64,000 nt of DNA from Actinobacillus porcitonsillarum (GCF_003101015.1 NZ_CP029206.1:806001-870000), one strand, 5' to 3'; numbered from the stretch's first letter, positions 18,848 through 28,340 are shown. Notes: generated by a model from the sequence alone, not told the origin. Program-made: numbers and translations.

Positions 18848-18925
18848 CAAACATAAAATTTTTTGCAAATTTTTGTTAAAATCTGACCGCTTGGTTTTTT
18901 AAATGTGAAAACATAACGTTTTTAA

Positions 18926-18992
18926 CTCTCTCCCCTTGTGGGAGAGAGACAGCCGAAGGAGGCGTTTAGCCTACGTAGGCAGAGAGAGGGGG
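18926..18992. repeat. CTCTCCC repeat, type 1 unit
   Basis: A CTCTCTCCCC-TTGT-GGGAGAGAG hairpin, then ACAG, an inner imperfect stem (GCCGAAGGAGGC with GCCTACGTAGGC) and a closing AGAGAGAGGGG. It lies in the 396-base dnaK-pepO gap, which otherwise holds the dnaK promoter and leader and shows no gene. Confidence 0.7.
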
Positions 18993-19054
18993 AATGTAAC
19001 AACCTTTCTTTCATAAGACGTGAGGTTTTACATAATCAAAAAAGAGAAAAAATA

Positions 19055-21079
19055 ATGAAAAAAACATATTTAGCGGGCGTATTTGCCCTTTTATTAAGTG
19101 TGAATAGCGTTGCACAAACCTACCAAAGTACTTTAACGCAAGGTGTTGATAAACAAGTTGCGCCGCAACAAGATTTTTACCGCTACGTTAATGGCAAATG
19201 GCTTGAAACAGCTGTAATCCCACAAGATCGCACCTCTTGGGGAACGCTAGCGGAACTGAATGAATTAAACGAAAAACGTTCGCTTGAATTATTACAAGCG
19301 GTCATTTCTGATCCGAAATTTGCCAATGATGGGCGAGCTCAACGTTTAAAAGCCGTTTATGAAACCTATACGGATTTAAATGCACGAGAAAAAGCAGGCT
19401 TATCGCCTATTCAGCAAGATTTAAGCCGTATCGCTCAAATCCAAAACGTGGCGGATCTCAACCAATATATTATCAATGAAGCGAAGCAAGGCAGCACGAT
19501 GTTGTTTGGTTGGGCGGTCTTTGCTCACCTGAAAAACTCTCGCCAGAATGCGGTTTATTTAGCCAATGAAGATTTAGGGCTAAGTAACGACTATTTCCAA
19601 AAAGATACACCGGAAAACCGTAAAACCCTCGCAATGTATCAAGATTACATCACGCAAGTGCTAAAAATAGCGAAATTAGATAAGCCGGAAGCACGAGCCA
19701 AAGCGATTGTAGAATATGAAAAAGCGGTAGCGAAAACGCTCTTTACCAACGAAGAAGAGCGAGATATGCAAAAACGCTATAACCCTGTTTCGCTCACAGA
19801 ACTGGCGAAATTAAGCAAAAATCTCAACCTTGCCGATTATTTAAAAGCGGTGGGAGTAACGACCGATGAAGTCATTTTATGGGAGCCTCGTTATTTCCAA
19901 GCCTTAGATAGCTTGATTGAAGAAAAACAGATTGGAGTGATTAAGGATTACCTGACTTTCCGATTACTTTCTGATGCGGCACCTTACTTGAATAAGCAAA
20001 TGGACGAGCTACGTTTTGCATTTTACGGCACTAAATTAACCGGACAAAAACAACAACGTGCTTTAGAAAAACGTGCATTATCTACAGTAAATAGCTGGAT
20101 TGGACAAGATTTTGCCCAGTTCTATGTGGAAAAATTCTTCCCACAATCGGCGAAAGAAAATCTTTTAACGATGGCGAAATATCTTGTGAAAGCCTATCAT
20201 CAACGTATCGACAAATTAGATTGGATGTCGGCACAAACGAAGCAAAAGGCTAAAGCGAAGTTAGATAAATTTATTGTTGAGGTCGGTTATCCAAATAAAT
20301 GGCGTGATTATTCAGCGATGAAGGTTAAAAATGTGGCGGAAGGCGGTACGCTTTATGCCAATATGCGAGAAGTGTCGAAATGGCAATATCACTACAATTT
20401 AAATAAAGTAGGCAAACCGGTGGATTTAAATGAGTGGGGAATGTTGCCACAGGTGGTAAATGCTTCTTATAGCCCATTGATGAACCGTATTGTTTTCCCG
20501 GCAGGCATTTTGCAAGCACCGCTTTATGATATTCACGCTGATCCAGCCGTCAATTTTGGCGCAATCGGTGCAATTATTGGGCATGAAATTACGCACGGTT
20601 TTGATGATAGCGGTTCAAAATTTGATGGCGAAGGTAACTTAACCGATTGGTGGACTGCCGATGACCGTAAAAAATTTGAAGCATTAGCGGATAAGTTGGT
20701 GGCTCAATTTAATCAGTTTGAAGTCGCCCCAAAAGTTCACGTAAATGGTCGCTTTACCTTAGGCGAAAATATTGCGGATTTAGGTGGTTTAAGTATTGCC
20801 TACGATGCGTTAAAACTTTATGAGCAAGACCATGGGCAAAGCCCAACTTTAGAAGATTTAACCTCGGATCAACGTTTCTTTATGAGCTGGACACGTTCTT
20901 GGCGTTATAAAGCGACCGTTGAAGCCTTAACGCACCAAGTTAAAAGCGATCCACACGCACCAGGGCAATTCCGTGCCTTTGCGCCTGTTTTGAATATTCA
21001 AGGCTTCCACCGTGCATTTAACACCAAGCAGGGGGATAAAATGTACCGAAGTGCAGCGGAGCAGATTAAAATTTGGTAA
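19055..21079 (+). CDS. pepO: PepO, M13-family (neprilysin-like) endopeptidase
   Basis: A 674-residue zinc metallopeptidase. The N-terminus MKKTYLAGVFALLLSVNSVAQ is a clear signal peptide, so it acts in the periplasm or at the surface. Zinc ligands are seen in HEITH (His510, His514) and in ENIADLGG (Glu571, with Asp575), exactly the gluzincin M13 pattern. A conserved C-terminal arrangement ends near RSAAEQIKIW. The start was set at the signal peptide; the upstream in-frame region lies in a repeat. It stands alone. A perfect uptake signal lies inside at 19294-19302. Likely role: cleavage of small peptides. Confidence 0.92.
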   Translation: MKKTYLAGVFALLLSVNSVAQTYQSTLTQGVDKQVAPQQDFYRYVNGKWLETAVIPQDRTSWGTLAELNELNEKRSLELLQAVISDPKFANDGRAQRLKAVYETYTDLNAREKAGLSPIQQDLSRIAQIQNVADLNQYIINEAKQGSTMLFGWAVFAHLKNSRQNAVYLANEDLGLSNDYFQKDTPENRKTLAMYQDYITQVLKIAKLDKPEARAKAIVEYEKAVAKTLFTNEEERDMQKRYNPVSLTELAKLSKNLNLADYLKAVGVTTDEVILWEPRYFQALDSLIEEKQIGVIKDYLTFRLLSDAAPYLNKQMDELRFAFYGTKLTGQKQQRALEKRALSTVNSWIGQDFAQFYVEKFFPQSAKENLLTMAKYLVKAYHQRIDKLDWMSAQTKQKAKAKLDKFIVEVGYPNKWRDYSAMKVKNVAEGGTLYANMREVSKWQYHYNLNKVGKPVDLNEWGMLPQVVNASYSPLMNRIVFPAGILQAPLYDIHADPAVNFGAIGAIIGHEITHGFDDSGSKFDGEGNLTDWWTADDRKKFEALADKLVAQFNQFEVAPKVHVNGRFTLGENIADLGGLSIAYDALKLYEQDHGQSPTLEDLTSDQRFFMSWTRSWRYKATVEALTHQVKSDPHAPGQFRAFAPVLNIQGFHRAFNTKQGDKMYRSAAEQIKIW

Positions 21080-21121
21080 TTTGCAAAAATAAAGCGAAAT
21101 TTAACCGCTTACATTATATTT

Positions 21122-21146
21122 ACTCTCTCCCACAAGGGGCGAGGGT
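21122..21146. repeat. Short CTCTCCC repeat remnant
   Basis: ACTCTCTCCC-ACAA-GGGGCGAGGG: one hairpin of the composite repeat without the rest of the unit. It lies between pepO and the zinc-ribbon gene. Confidence 0.6.
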
Positions 21147-21189
21147 TGGTGAATGGAAATCATTGAATAAGGTTGAGAAGGAGTGTTTC

Positions 21190-21420
21190 ATGGCACTACA
21201 CCGTTGCCCAGAATGTCGTAAAAAAATCAGCGAGAGCGCAGAAATTTGTCCTCATTGCGGTTTTTCATTTAAAGCGGCAGATTTAGAGGCTTATAAACAA
21301 AAACTTGAAGCACGTCGTTTACATAATCAAGAGCTTAACCGCCAAAGCAGTAAAATCCAGCTAGTCTGGTTGTTGATTTTTATTGTGGTATTGGCAGTTG
21401 CGGCTTGGTTTAATCAATAG
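21190..21420 (+). CDS. Small zinc-ribbon membrane protein
   Basis: A 76-residue protein. Residues 6-22 contain CPECRKKISESAEICPHCG, a zinc-ribbon with two CxxC pairs. Charged helix-forming sequence follows, then a single C-terminal hydrophobic helix (about residues 56-73, LVWLLIFIVVLAVAAWF). The GAAGGAG site upstream selects the ATG at 21190. This looks like the zinc-ribbon plus tail-anchor architecture common in Pasteurellaceae; the cytoplasmic ribbon may sense or scaffold. I do not recognise a specific function. Confidence 0.75.
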   Translation: MALHRCPECRKKISESAEICPHCGFSFKAADLEAYKQKLEARRLHNQELNRQSSKIQLVWLLIFIVVLAVAAWFNQ

Positions 21421-21467
21421 TTAAGGCTTATTGATGTTTTGTGCTTATAAAATATGCTATTTTATAC

Positions 21468-21520
21468 CTAGCACGCAAAATGCGTACTAGGTTACGCATA
21501 GTTGAGTGGCTTTGCCACTC
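21468..21520. repeat. Palindromes CCTAGCACG... and GAGTGGC...
   Basis: Two adjacent hairpins: CCTAGCACGC with GCGTACTAGG (21468-21492), and GAGTGGC-TTT-GCCACTC (21504-21520). The first shares its CCTAGCACG arm with the hairpin at 41551-41575, so it is a dispersed element and not only a local terminator. Confidence 0.6.
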
Positions 21521-21534
21521 TAATTCTCCGTTTC

Positions 21535-21606
21535 GTAGGGTGGGCATCCTTGCCCACCGTTTGATTACCCGATCGTTGTTTTGGTGGGCTGGGATGCCCA
21601 CTCTAC
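21535..21606. repeat. REPIN-like doublet (TGGGC stem)
   Basis: GTAGGGTGGGCATCC... at the left and ...GGATGCCCACTCTAC at the right. The arms are 24 bases long, inverted, match with three differences, and are each internally palindromic (TGGGC/GCCCA). A 23-base spacer separates them. The outer GTAG/CTAC ends are intact. Confidence 0.78.
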
Positions 21607-21657
21607 GCATCTTAAAAATTAGCTTTTGTGCAAATACTAAATAATACTGGGGAAAAA

Positions 21658-22029
21658 ATGAAAAAGAAATTACCGGTTTTACTCCTTTCAGCATCATTGA
21701 TGGCGGCGTGTTCCGCTCAAACAGATTTACCGATGATTGGGGGAGAAAAAGATGCTCACGGTTGTTTAAGTTCAACAGGAGCCAGCTATTCCGTTTTAAA
21801 ACAATCTTGCGTGCAGTGGTTTAATGTGGCGGATATAAAATTGACTGATCCAAACAATGAAACCTTAGCGGTTTATGTGATTTTGTCGGAAGATAAAATG
21901 TTGGCAGAAGTGAATGCCGCAGATTTACCGGAAAACACGATACTACAAGCAGTAAAAGGCGGTTATGTTTCTAAAGATAAAAAAGTCCGTTTGAAGAAAG
22001 TAGGTCATGAATGGAAAATTTACAAATAA
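21658..22029 (+). CDS. Small lipoprotein of unknown function
   Basis: A 123-residue protein with a lipoprotein signal: MKKKLPVLLLSASLMAAC, Cys18 being the predicted lipidated residue (lipobox LMAAC). The mature part contains two further Cys (in HGCLSSTG and QSCVQWFN), which may form a disulfide, and has a compact basic C-terminus (KKVRLKKVGHEWKIYK). The ATG at 21658 is chosen because it begins the signal peptide and follows a GGGG tract. The 3' end overlaps tag by 19 bases, so the two are probably co-translated although their functions are not obviously related. I do not recognise a named family. Confidence 0.72.
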   Translation: MKKKLPVLLLSASLMAACSAQTDLPMIGGEKDAHGCLSSTGASYSVLKQSCVQWFNVADIKLTDPNNETLAVYVILSEDKMLAEVNAADLPENTILQAVKGGYVSKDKKVRLKKVGHEWKIYK

Positions 22030-22589
22030 CACGTTGCAGCTGGGCAAACGGGAGTGAAATTTATCAACGCTATCACGATCAAGAATGGGGTAAACCTGAA
22101 TATAGCAGCCTAAAGCTATTTGAAAAAATTTGTCTGGAAGGTCAGCAAGCCGGGCTTTCTTGGATTACGGTGCTAAAGAAACGGGAAGCCTATCGTGAGG
22201 CCTTTTTCCAATTTGACCCAGAAAAAATTGCACAAATGCAAGAAGCAGACATCGATCGCTTAATGCAAAATGTAGGGCTTATTCGCCATCGTAAAAAGTT
22301 GGAAGCCATTGTGAAGAATGCGAAGGCTTATCTCCAAATGCAACAAAATGGCGAAGATTTTAGTCAGTTTATTTGGGAATTTGTCGGTGGAAAACCGCAA
22401 ATTAATGATGTGCCAAATTTAGCGACTGTTCCTGCTAAAACAGCGATTTCTACGGCAATGTCGAAGGCATTGAAAAAGAAAGGATTTGTCTTTGTGGGTG
22501 AGACAACCTGCTATGCGTTTATGCAATCAATGGGATTGATTGATGATCATTTAAATGATTGTTTTTGTAAAGTTAGGTCGTGTTCATAA
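22011..22589 (+). CDS. tag: Tag, DNA-3-methyladenine glycosylase I
   Basis: A 192-residue base-excision enzyme that removes 3-methyladenine from alkylated DNA. The zinc ligands typical of Tag are visible: Cys9 (RCSW), His22 (YHDQEWG), His180 and Cys184 (DDHLNDC). The region GQQAGLSWITVLKKREAYREAF matches the helix-hairpin-helix glycosylase core, and the length agrees with E. coli Tag (187). It begins inside the lipoprotein gene, and an AAGGAGG site follows it for the next gene. Confidence 0.95.
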   Translation: MENLQITRCSWANGSEIYQRYHDQEWGKPEYSSLKLFEKICLEGQQAGLSWITVLKKREAYREAFFQFDPEKIAQMQEADIDRLMQNVGLIRHRKKLEAIVKNAKAYLQMQQNGEDFSQFIWEFVGGKPQINDVPNLATVPAKTAISTAMSKALKKKGFVFVGETTCYAFMQSMGLIDDHLNDCFCKVRSCS

Positions 22590-22614
22590 TTTTTGATAAG
22601 GAGGTTTATAAAAA

Positions 22615-23445
22615 ATGGAAAATATGTCGGTAGCTGTTGTGACTTCAACGATAGGGCGCCCAGAGTTGATCCGGGCTATACGAAGTGTGCAGGAACAAAC
22701 TTACCCTTGTGTACATTATATCTTTGTTGATGGCAAACAATTTGAAGAACAAGCTAAAGCGATTTTGAAGGATTATCCTAATGTGATAGTAACTTATTTA
22801 CCAATGAATACAGGAGCGGGTGGTTGGACAAATAGTAGTATTAATGCAATAGCCCCTTTTCTAGTTAAAGAAGATATTATTTGTTATTTAGATGATGATA
22901 ATTGGTATGAGCCTTATCATATCGAACGCTGTATTGCGACTTTTAAAGCTAATGAGAATGCTGATTTGGTGTATTCTTTAAGAAATTTTTATACCTTAGA
23001 TGACACGTTTCTTTGTAAAGATTTTACAGAATCTATAGGTTTTTATGAAAATAAAATTTCTTATCCTCAAACGATATATTTTGATTTTAATAATCAAGTT
23101 TACAATTTAACCCATACCTTAAATCGTATTTTAATCGATACTAATTGCTATGCGATGAGAAAAAGTATTGCTATACAATTATCTCAATTTTGGGCAAGCA
23201 ATAAGCAGAACGATTATGCTATTTTTAAGAAAATCAAGGAGTTGGAGTTAAATTGTGTTTGTACTAATACATTTTCAATTAACTATGTTTTTGATGCAAT
23301 AAAGCAGATTGGGCCGTCAATATCTATTTTTAGTGAGTTAGGACTTTCTAGAAATGAAATTATTGATTTAATAAATGCTATTAGAAAAAAGGAAAATGAA
23401 ATAAATTTAGATTTACATGGAGGAGTATATCCTTGGCAAAAATAA
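22615..23445 (+). CDS. Family 2 glycosyltransferase
   Basis: A 276-residue GT-A-fold enzyme. The N-terminal Rossmann strand SVAVVTSTIGRPELIRAIRSV and the nucleotide-sugar/metal motif DDD at residues 93-95 (YLDDDNWYEP) are typical of GT2. The second half is less conserved and probably binds the acceptor. A strong AAGGAGG ribosome site precedes it. The DNA is visibly richer in A/T than its neighbours and its codons follow, suggesting later acquisition. No other polysaccharide or lipooligosaccharide genes are nearby, so donor and acceptor cannot be named. It converges on malQ. Confidence 0.82.
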   Translation: MENMSVAVVTSTIGRPELIRAIRSVQEQTYPCVHYIFVDGKQFEEQAKAILKDYPNVIVTYLPMNTGAGGWTNSSINAIAPFLVKEDIICYLDDDNWYEPYHIERCIATFKANENADLVYSLRNFYTLDDTFLCKDFTESIGFYENKISYPQTIYFDFNNQVYNLTHTLNRILIDTNCYAMRKSIAIQLSQFWASNKQNDYAIFKKIKELELNCVCTNTFSINYVFDAIKQIGPSISIFSELGLSRNEIIDLINAIRKKENEINLDLHGGVYPWQK

Positions 23446-23465
23446 GTGGGCTATGCCCACTTATT
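23441..23465. terminator. Bidirectional terminator, glycosyltransferase/malQ
   Basis: AATAAGTGGGC and GCCCACTTATT pair perfectly around TAT, with T- and A-rich flanks on both sides, between two convergent genes. Confidence 0.8.
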
Positions 23466-23470
23466 TATTC

Positions 23471-25483
23471 TTAACCATTTCGTTTTGTCTCAATAGTATT
23501 CAATAATTGAGAAATCGCGTTATCCGCAAAAATCTCTTGTGTAGTTTTGCTCAATTTTCTCCGCCAGTTTGGATATTCGGTGCTGGTTCCTGGGATATTC
23601 ACAGGCTCTAACATATTCAGCCAGTCTTCTGGTTGTGAGCCGAATAGTACGCTGTTGGTATCTGCCACATAGCTTTGTAGCTGGTGGTTGAAGGTTTGCG
23701 TAACGCCTGCACTATCTGCTTCTAACGGTTGTACCGCTTCAACGGCACGGCGGATCGCTTCTTTGTTTGTATGGCGAGTGTTTTTCAGAATGTTCAGCAC
23801 TTTCTCATTCGGGTAAACGCCATATTTTTGCCCTAACTCAAAGTCATGTCCTTTCCAGTAGCCTTGTACCGTTGGTAAATCGTGGGTACTTAAGGTGGTC
23901 ATCGCTTGATACGGATAGTTCGCCAGCGGTTTGCTACCTTGCTTATCGTACTCAAAATAGAAAATGTTGTAGGCTAAAATACCTTTGCTTTCAAGGGTTT
24001 CTAACATTCCTTTTGGCACAGTGCCTAAGGCTTCCGCAATGATTAAACATTGGTGGCGTTGGCTTTCAAGGGCTAAGATGGAAAGCAAATCTTCCAACGG
24101 ATATTTTACATAAGCACCATTTTTCGCCGAGTCGCCTTTCGACACCCACCATAAACGAGCAAAGCCGAGAATATGGTCGATACGCAATGCCCCACAATCT
24201 TTCATATTAGCACGCAGTAGATCGATAAACGGCTGATAGCCACGCGCTTGCAACACTTCAGGGTGCATTGGCGATAAGCCCCAGTTTTGCCCTTGTGGTG
24301 CCATAATATCTGGTGGAGCACCCACAGATGCGCCTAACACAAACAGATCTTTATCCGCCCACGTTTCCGCCCCGTTATCCGCTACGCCAACAGCTAAATC
24401 ACGGTAGAAACCAATCGGCATACCGAGCTGTTTTGCCAGTTCGTTACAGGCTTTAAGCTGTTGTTGTGCCACAAATTGCAACCACATATAGAAACGGACT
24501 AAATCGCTCTGTTCTTGTTGGAATTGTTGTACCGCAGCGGTGTGATAATCTTGATATTTTGCGTCCCAGCAGTTCCAGCCCCATTGCTCGCTGAATTGAG
24601 AAGAGAGCCATTGGTGTAAAGCGTCAAAAGTGCCTTGCACTTTCAATGCCTCACCGTTTTCGGCAATAAATTGCTCGAAAGCGGTTTGATCTTGCTGTTT
24701 AAATTGTTCATACGCCAAGCGTAAGCCTTGCAATTTCAGCCACATCACTTGTGAATAATCGACATAATCTTTTTGGCGAGCCTCGTTTAATTGACGTTGA
24801 ATATCCGCTGAGTTGAACCACGCTTGAGCTTCACTGCTTTGTTGGAAGGCCTCAATCGCTCCAACGTTGATATAAGCAATGTTTTGCCATAAACGAGAAG
24901 ACGGACTGTAAGGGCTTGCCCCTTCAGGATTGGCAGGGAATAGCGAGTGAATTGGGTTTAAGCCGACAAAATCACCGCCTTTTTCCGCTAATTTCGTTAA
25001 AAATTCCGCTAAATCGCCAAAATCGCCGATCCCCCAGTTTTGTGCTGAACGTAGGGTGTAGAGCTGTAAAATCGCTCCCCATAATTTTTTATGCTCCGCC
25101 AGTTCTTGTGGTTGGTAAGCACGCTCAGGGGTAACGATAATGCGACATTCTGCGGTTGTGCCGTTTAGGCTTAATTGATGATAACCAAGGGGTAAATCAC
25201 GAGGCAGGTCAATGCTATTGCGTTTGCATTTTCCCGTTAAAATCTCACCGCTTTCAAGGGTCAGCGTCCAGTCTGCGTGAACGGTTTGGGTTTTATCCGC
25301 CACAAAAAGCGGAATAAAAACTTGCTCGCCTTGTTTGACGACTTTAACAAGCGGTAGGATTTTGCGACTTTTTGGCGAACCGAGCAATTTTGCTACTTTG
25401 CCATAAACGGACGGTTGGGCATAAATACGGCGACCGTGTTCATCTACGAAGTAACGATTTAAAAATGGGTGGTTTTGTTTCAT
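23471..25483 (-). CDS. malQ: MalQ, 4-alpha-glucanotransferase (amylomaltase)
   Basis: A 670-residue GH77 enzyme that transfers maltodextrinyl units and releases glucose in the cytoplasm. GH77 landmarks include WGIGDFGDLAEFL, LRIDHILGFARLWWV with the catalytic Asp, IIAEALGTVP with the acid Glu, and STHDLPTVQGYWKG with the third Asp. The start MKQNHPFLNRYF was chosen because the upstream in-frame stretch is repeat DNA. It is the last gene of malE-malF-malG-malQ; in E. coli malQ is instead paired with malP. A composite repeat separates it from malG. Confidence 0.94.
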   Translation of the reverse strand: MKQNHPFLNRYFVDEHGRRIYAQPSVYGKVAKLLGSPKSRKILPLVKVVKQGEQVFIPLFVADKTQTVHADWTLTLESGEILTGKCKRNSIDLPRDLPLGYHQLSLNGTTAECRIIVTPERAYQPQELAEHKKLWGAILQLYTLRSAQNWGIGDFGDLAEFLTKLAEKGGDFVGLNPIHSLFPANPEGASPYSPSSRLWQNIAYINVGAIEAFQQSSEAQAWFNSADIQRQLNEARQKDYVDYSQVMWLKLQGLRLAYEQFKQQDQTAFEQFIAENGEALKVQGTFDALHQWLSSQFSEQWGWNCWDAKYQDYHTAAVQQFQQEQSDLVRFYMWLQFVAQQQLKACNELAKQLGMPIGFYRDLAVGVADNGAETWADKDLFVLGASVGAPPDIMAPQGQNWGLSPMHPEVLQARGYQPFIDLLRANMKDCGALRIDHILGFARLWWVSKGDSAKNGAYVKYPLEDLLSILALESQRHQCLIIAEALGTVPKGMLETLESKGILAYNIFYFEYDKQGSKPLANYPYQAMTTLSTHDLPTVQGYWKGHDFELGQKYGVYPNEKVLNILKNTRHTNKEAIRRAVEAVQPLEADSAGVTQTFNHQLQSYVADTNSVLFGSQPEDWLNMLEPVNIPGTSTEYPNWRRKLSKTTQEIFADNAISQLLNTIETKRNG

Positions 25484-25514
25484 TGTTATTGTTTCCCGAA
25501 TGGTAGATATATTT

Positions 25515-25680
25515 CCTCTCTCCCGCTTGCGGGAGAGAGACAGATTTGAGCAAAGCAACGTCTTTGCGAAAATCAGAGAGAGGGCAAACAGCCGAGGTTA
25601 TTTTTGTGATATTTTACAAGCCCTCTCCCTCCGAAAATCCTACGGATTTTCTCCACCCTCTCCCGTAAACGGGAGAGGGG
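25515..25680. repeat. Composite CTCTCCC repeat, malG-malQ gap
   Basis: A full composite element in inverted orientation relative to the copies at 26611 and 28415. The type 1 unit (inner stem GATTTGAGCAAAG... with CTTTGCGAAAATC) comes first, then a spacer of about 40 bases containing ATTTTACAAG, then the type 2 unit (AAAATCCTACGGATTTT within CTCCCTCCG...CTCCACCCTC) and a closing CTCTCCC-GTAAAC-GGGAGAGG hairpin. Confidence 0.82.
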
Positions 25681-25689
25681 AAGGTTTTG

Positions 25690-26580
25690 TTATCCTTTCA
25701 CCCCACCTGCCGTTAATCCGCCGACTAACCAGCGTTGTGCGATGATAAAGACTAAGGTAATTGGAATGGCTGATAAAATCGCTGCTGCTGCGAAATCTCC
25801 CCATAGGTAGTTTTGTGGGTGTAGGTATTGTTGCATTCCGACCGCAAGGGTGTAGTTTTCCACATCACGCAATAAGAGAGAGGCAACAGGCACTTCGATA
25901 ATTGCAGAGATAAAGGCAAGAATGAAAACCACCGCTAAAATTGGCACAGATAATGGTAATAAAATCAAACGGAATGTCTGCCACGGGGTTGCACCGTCAA
26001 GTGCGGCTGCTTCTTCGAGCGATTTATCAATGGTTTCAAAATAGCCTTTGATCGTCCAAACATGCATTGCGATACCGCCAAGGTAAGCGAAGATCACGCC
26101 GCCGTGGGTATTTAAGCCCAAGAATGGCACATAGGTTCCTAAGCGGTCAAATAATGCATATAACGCCACAAGTGAAAGTACCGCTGGGAACATTTGGAAA
26201 ATCAACATACTTTGTAACAGCATTGATTTCCCTGCAAAGCGTAAACGTGCGAAAGCGTAAGCTGCCGTAGTGGAAAGTGCTAGAGTAATAATCGCTGTTA
26301 CGCCTGCGACTTTCACCGAGTTCCATAACCAAAGTAGTACGGGGAATGGCGGCGGGGTAACAGTGCCGTCCGCATTGGTGACGCTAAAACCGAGTGCCAA
26401 TTTCCAGTGTTCAAGGGAAATTTGGCTTGGGATAATTTCCCCTAATGCCAAGTTACCCGGGCGAAGTGAGATCCCTAAAATCATCAGTAAAGGGAACATA
26501 ATCAACGCACAGAACACAATAAGAAAGAAATGCGTTGCAAATAAACGTGCTTTCATTGATTTAGGTTGAACGATAGCCAT
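25690..26580 (-). CDS. malG: MalG, maltose ABC transporter permease
   Basis: A 296-residue inner-membrane permease, the same length as E. coli MalG, with six hydrophobic segments. The EAA loop that contacts MalK is visible as [21 protein letters not shown], and the C-terminus ends [10 protein letters not shown] as in E. coli. With MalF it forms the channel. It lies between malF and malQ with a composite repeat on each side, so each cistron boundary in the transcript can fold into a large hairpin. Confidence 0.97.
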   Translation of the reverse strand: MAIVQPKSMKARLFATHFFLIVFCALIMFPLLMILGISLRPGNLALGEIIPSQISLEHWKLALGFSVTNADGTVTPPPFPVLLWLWNSVKVAGVTAIITLALSTTAAYAFARLRFAGKSMLLQSMLIFQMFPAVLSLVALYALFDRLGTYVPFLGLNTHGGVIFAYLGGIAMHVWTIKGYFETIDKSLEEAAALDGATPWQTFRLILLPLSVPILAVVFILAFISAIIEVPVASLLLRDVENYTLAVGMQQYLHPQNYLWGDFAAAAILSAIPITLVFIIAQRWLVGGLTAGGVKG

Positions 26581-26610
26581 AGTGTTACTCTCAATATTAT
26601 TTTGTACATT

Positions 26611-26774
26611 TCCCCTCGCCCGTTTACGGGAGAGGGTGGAGAAAATCCGTAGGATTTTCGGAGGGAGAGGGCTTGTAAAATTTTTATTAAAAGTTACCGC
26701 TTGTTTGCCCTCTCTCTGCTCAAAATAGCCTTACGCTATTTTGAGCTGTCTCTCTCCCGCAAGCGGGCGAGAGG
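26611..26774. repeat. Composite CTCTCCC repeat, malF-malG gap
   Basis: Type 2 unit (CTCGCCC-GTTTA-CGGGAGAGGG, AAAATCCGTAGGATTTT stem), a spacer of about 40 bases including the uptake signal ACCGCTTGT (26696-26704), then a type 1 unit with inner stem GCTCAAAATAGC/GCTATTTTGAGC. It matches the copy at 28415 over about 153 bases with one visible difference (26617). Confidence 0.88.
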
Positions 26775-26783
26775 AATAGTGTT

Positions 26784-28340
26784 TTAATCCTGTTGTAATT
26801 TGGTCAAACGAATTTGGAACAACGCTAATCCGCTGACGAGTAAGAAGATGATTACTGCGATTGCCGCCGCTAAACCGAAGTCTTGCGTACCGCTACCTTC
26901 AAAGGCGATACGGTAGGTATAGCTGACTAACAAGTCGGTATGTCCTGCCGGTGTACTGGTTCCGATCATTGACGGACGACCTTGTGTTAATAATTGAATT
27001 AACACGAAGTTATTGAAGTTGAAGGCGAAACTCGCAATCATCAATGGCATTAACGGTTTGATTAACAATGGCATGGTGATTTTGGTAAAGTTTTGCCATA
27101 CCGATGCACCATCAATCGCTGAGGCTTCATATAAATCCGTTGGAATGGCTTTTAATAACCCCATACATACGATCATCATATATGGATAACCTAACCAAGT
27201 ATTCACGATTAACAACATTGTTTTAGCTAAGAATGGGTCATTAAACCATTCTGGGCGGATACCGAATAAGTTATTTAAAATTAAGTTAATCTCACCGAAA
27301 CTTTGGTTAAATAAACCTTTAAATACAAGGATAGAGATAAAGCCTGGTACTGCATAAGGTAGAATTAACAGTAAACGATAAACGGCTTTACCTTTTAACG
27401 CTTCCCACTGCACCAGCGAAGCGAAAATCATACCGAGTAAAGTGGTAAACACGACAGTTAAGAATGCAAAAGTAACTGTCCAGATAAAGATTTGAATAAA
27501 CGGTTTTTGTACGCCTTCGTCCGTTAAGATTTTCACGAAGTTTTGCCAGCCGATTGCTACGGTATAACCCGGTTCAACACGTTTACCGGTAAAGTTATCT
27601 TGTTCATCAATTTGCTCAAAGAAGCCGACATCATCATTTGGTTTGAAGCGTTCGCCCGTTTCATTGTTCGTTAAAACTTGATTGGCTTCATCATAACTAA
27701 AGCGGACTTTTTGTTGTGAGAATTGACGAAGTGAGCTCATTGTGAGGCTTTCTTCGTTAGGTAAAATAGCATTGATACTTTGTAATTGTTGGCGATTTTG
27801 CGTAATGATTTTGAGTGGTGCAACTTTGTTTTCAGGTAAAGCCGCCACTTCTTCCATTTTCACATCGCCTTTTAAATTATTTAATGCAAGCGGTGTAGAA
27901 AGGTAATTTTTTTGCGTATTTTTATTCTCAAGCACTAACTGATATTGGTTGTCAGCAGTTTCAAGCAATTTAAAATCATAGCGTTCGCCGGCAAAGTAGC
28001 GTTGGCTTTGTAATTGGCCTACTACTCGTTCAAAAGCTAATTGGTTAGAACCGCTATAATTGGTAAAAGCAATAACAACGGTACAGACAAGAGGAAAAAC
28101 CACAAAGATGCCAATTGCGGAAACGCCAGGGAAAAGATAGCGCCAACGGTATGCTCGTTCTGAACTAAAAACAAAAATACCCGAGGTAACAACAACGAGG
28201 GTTAATAATGCAAAAAGAATTTCACCCTGCAAATAAATCGTAAAAACCAGATAAAACGCAATGAGGTAAAGGAAGCCAACAAGTGCTCTCTTGCCCCAAA
28301 GTTGAGCTGGTGAAGTGGTAGAATGAGTGGAGGTTAGCAT
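26784..28340 (-). CDS. malF: MalF, maltose ABC transporter permease
   Basis: A 518-residue permease, close to E. coli MalF (514). It has the extra N-terminal helices and the large periplasmic domain (roughly residues 80-260) that docks MalE, then the six core helices. The EAA loop reads EASAIDGASVWQNFTKITMPLL. The ATG at 28340 follows an AAGGAA site; an upstream in-frame extension of 24 codons runs into repeat DNA and is rejected. The gene is bracketed by two near-identical composite repeats in direct orientation. Confidence 0.97.
   Translation of the reverse strand: MLTSTHSTTSPAQLWGKRALVGFLYLIAFYLVFTIYLQGEILFALLTLVVVTSGIFVFSSERAYRWRYLFPGVSAIGIFVVFPLVCTVVIAFTNYSGSNQLAFERVVGQLQSQRYFAGERYDFKLLETADNQYQLVLENKNTQKNYLSTPLALNNLKGDVKMEEVAALPENKVAPLKIITQNRQQLQSINAILPNEESLTMSSLRQFSQQKVRFSYDEANQVLTNNETGERFKPNDDVGFFEQIDEQDNFTGKRVEPGYTVAIGWQNFVKILTDEGVQKPFIQIFIWTVTFAFLTVVFTTLLGMIFASLVQWEALKGKAVYRLLLILPYAVPGFISILVFKGLFNQSFGEINLILNNLFGIRPEWFNDPFLAKTMLLIVNTWLGYPYMMIVCMGLLKAIPTDLYEASAIDGASVWQNFTKITMPLLIKPLMPLMIASFAFNFNNFVLIQLLTQGRPSMIGTSTPAGHTDLLVSYTYRIAFEGSGTQDFGLAAAIAVIIFLLVSGLALFQIRLTKLQQD

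Noticed and set aside
18938-19054. N-terminal extension of PepO
   Set aside because: It would translate the type 1 repeat and bury the clear signal peptide that begins at 19055.
22615-23445. Part of a capsule or O-antigen locus or a genomic island
   Set aside because: Only one glycosyltransferase; neighbours are core genes and no mobility gene or tRNA is present.
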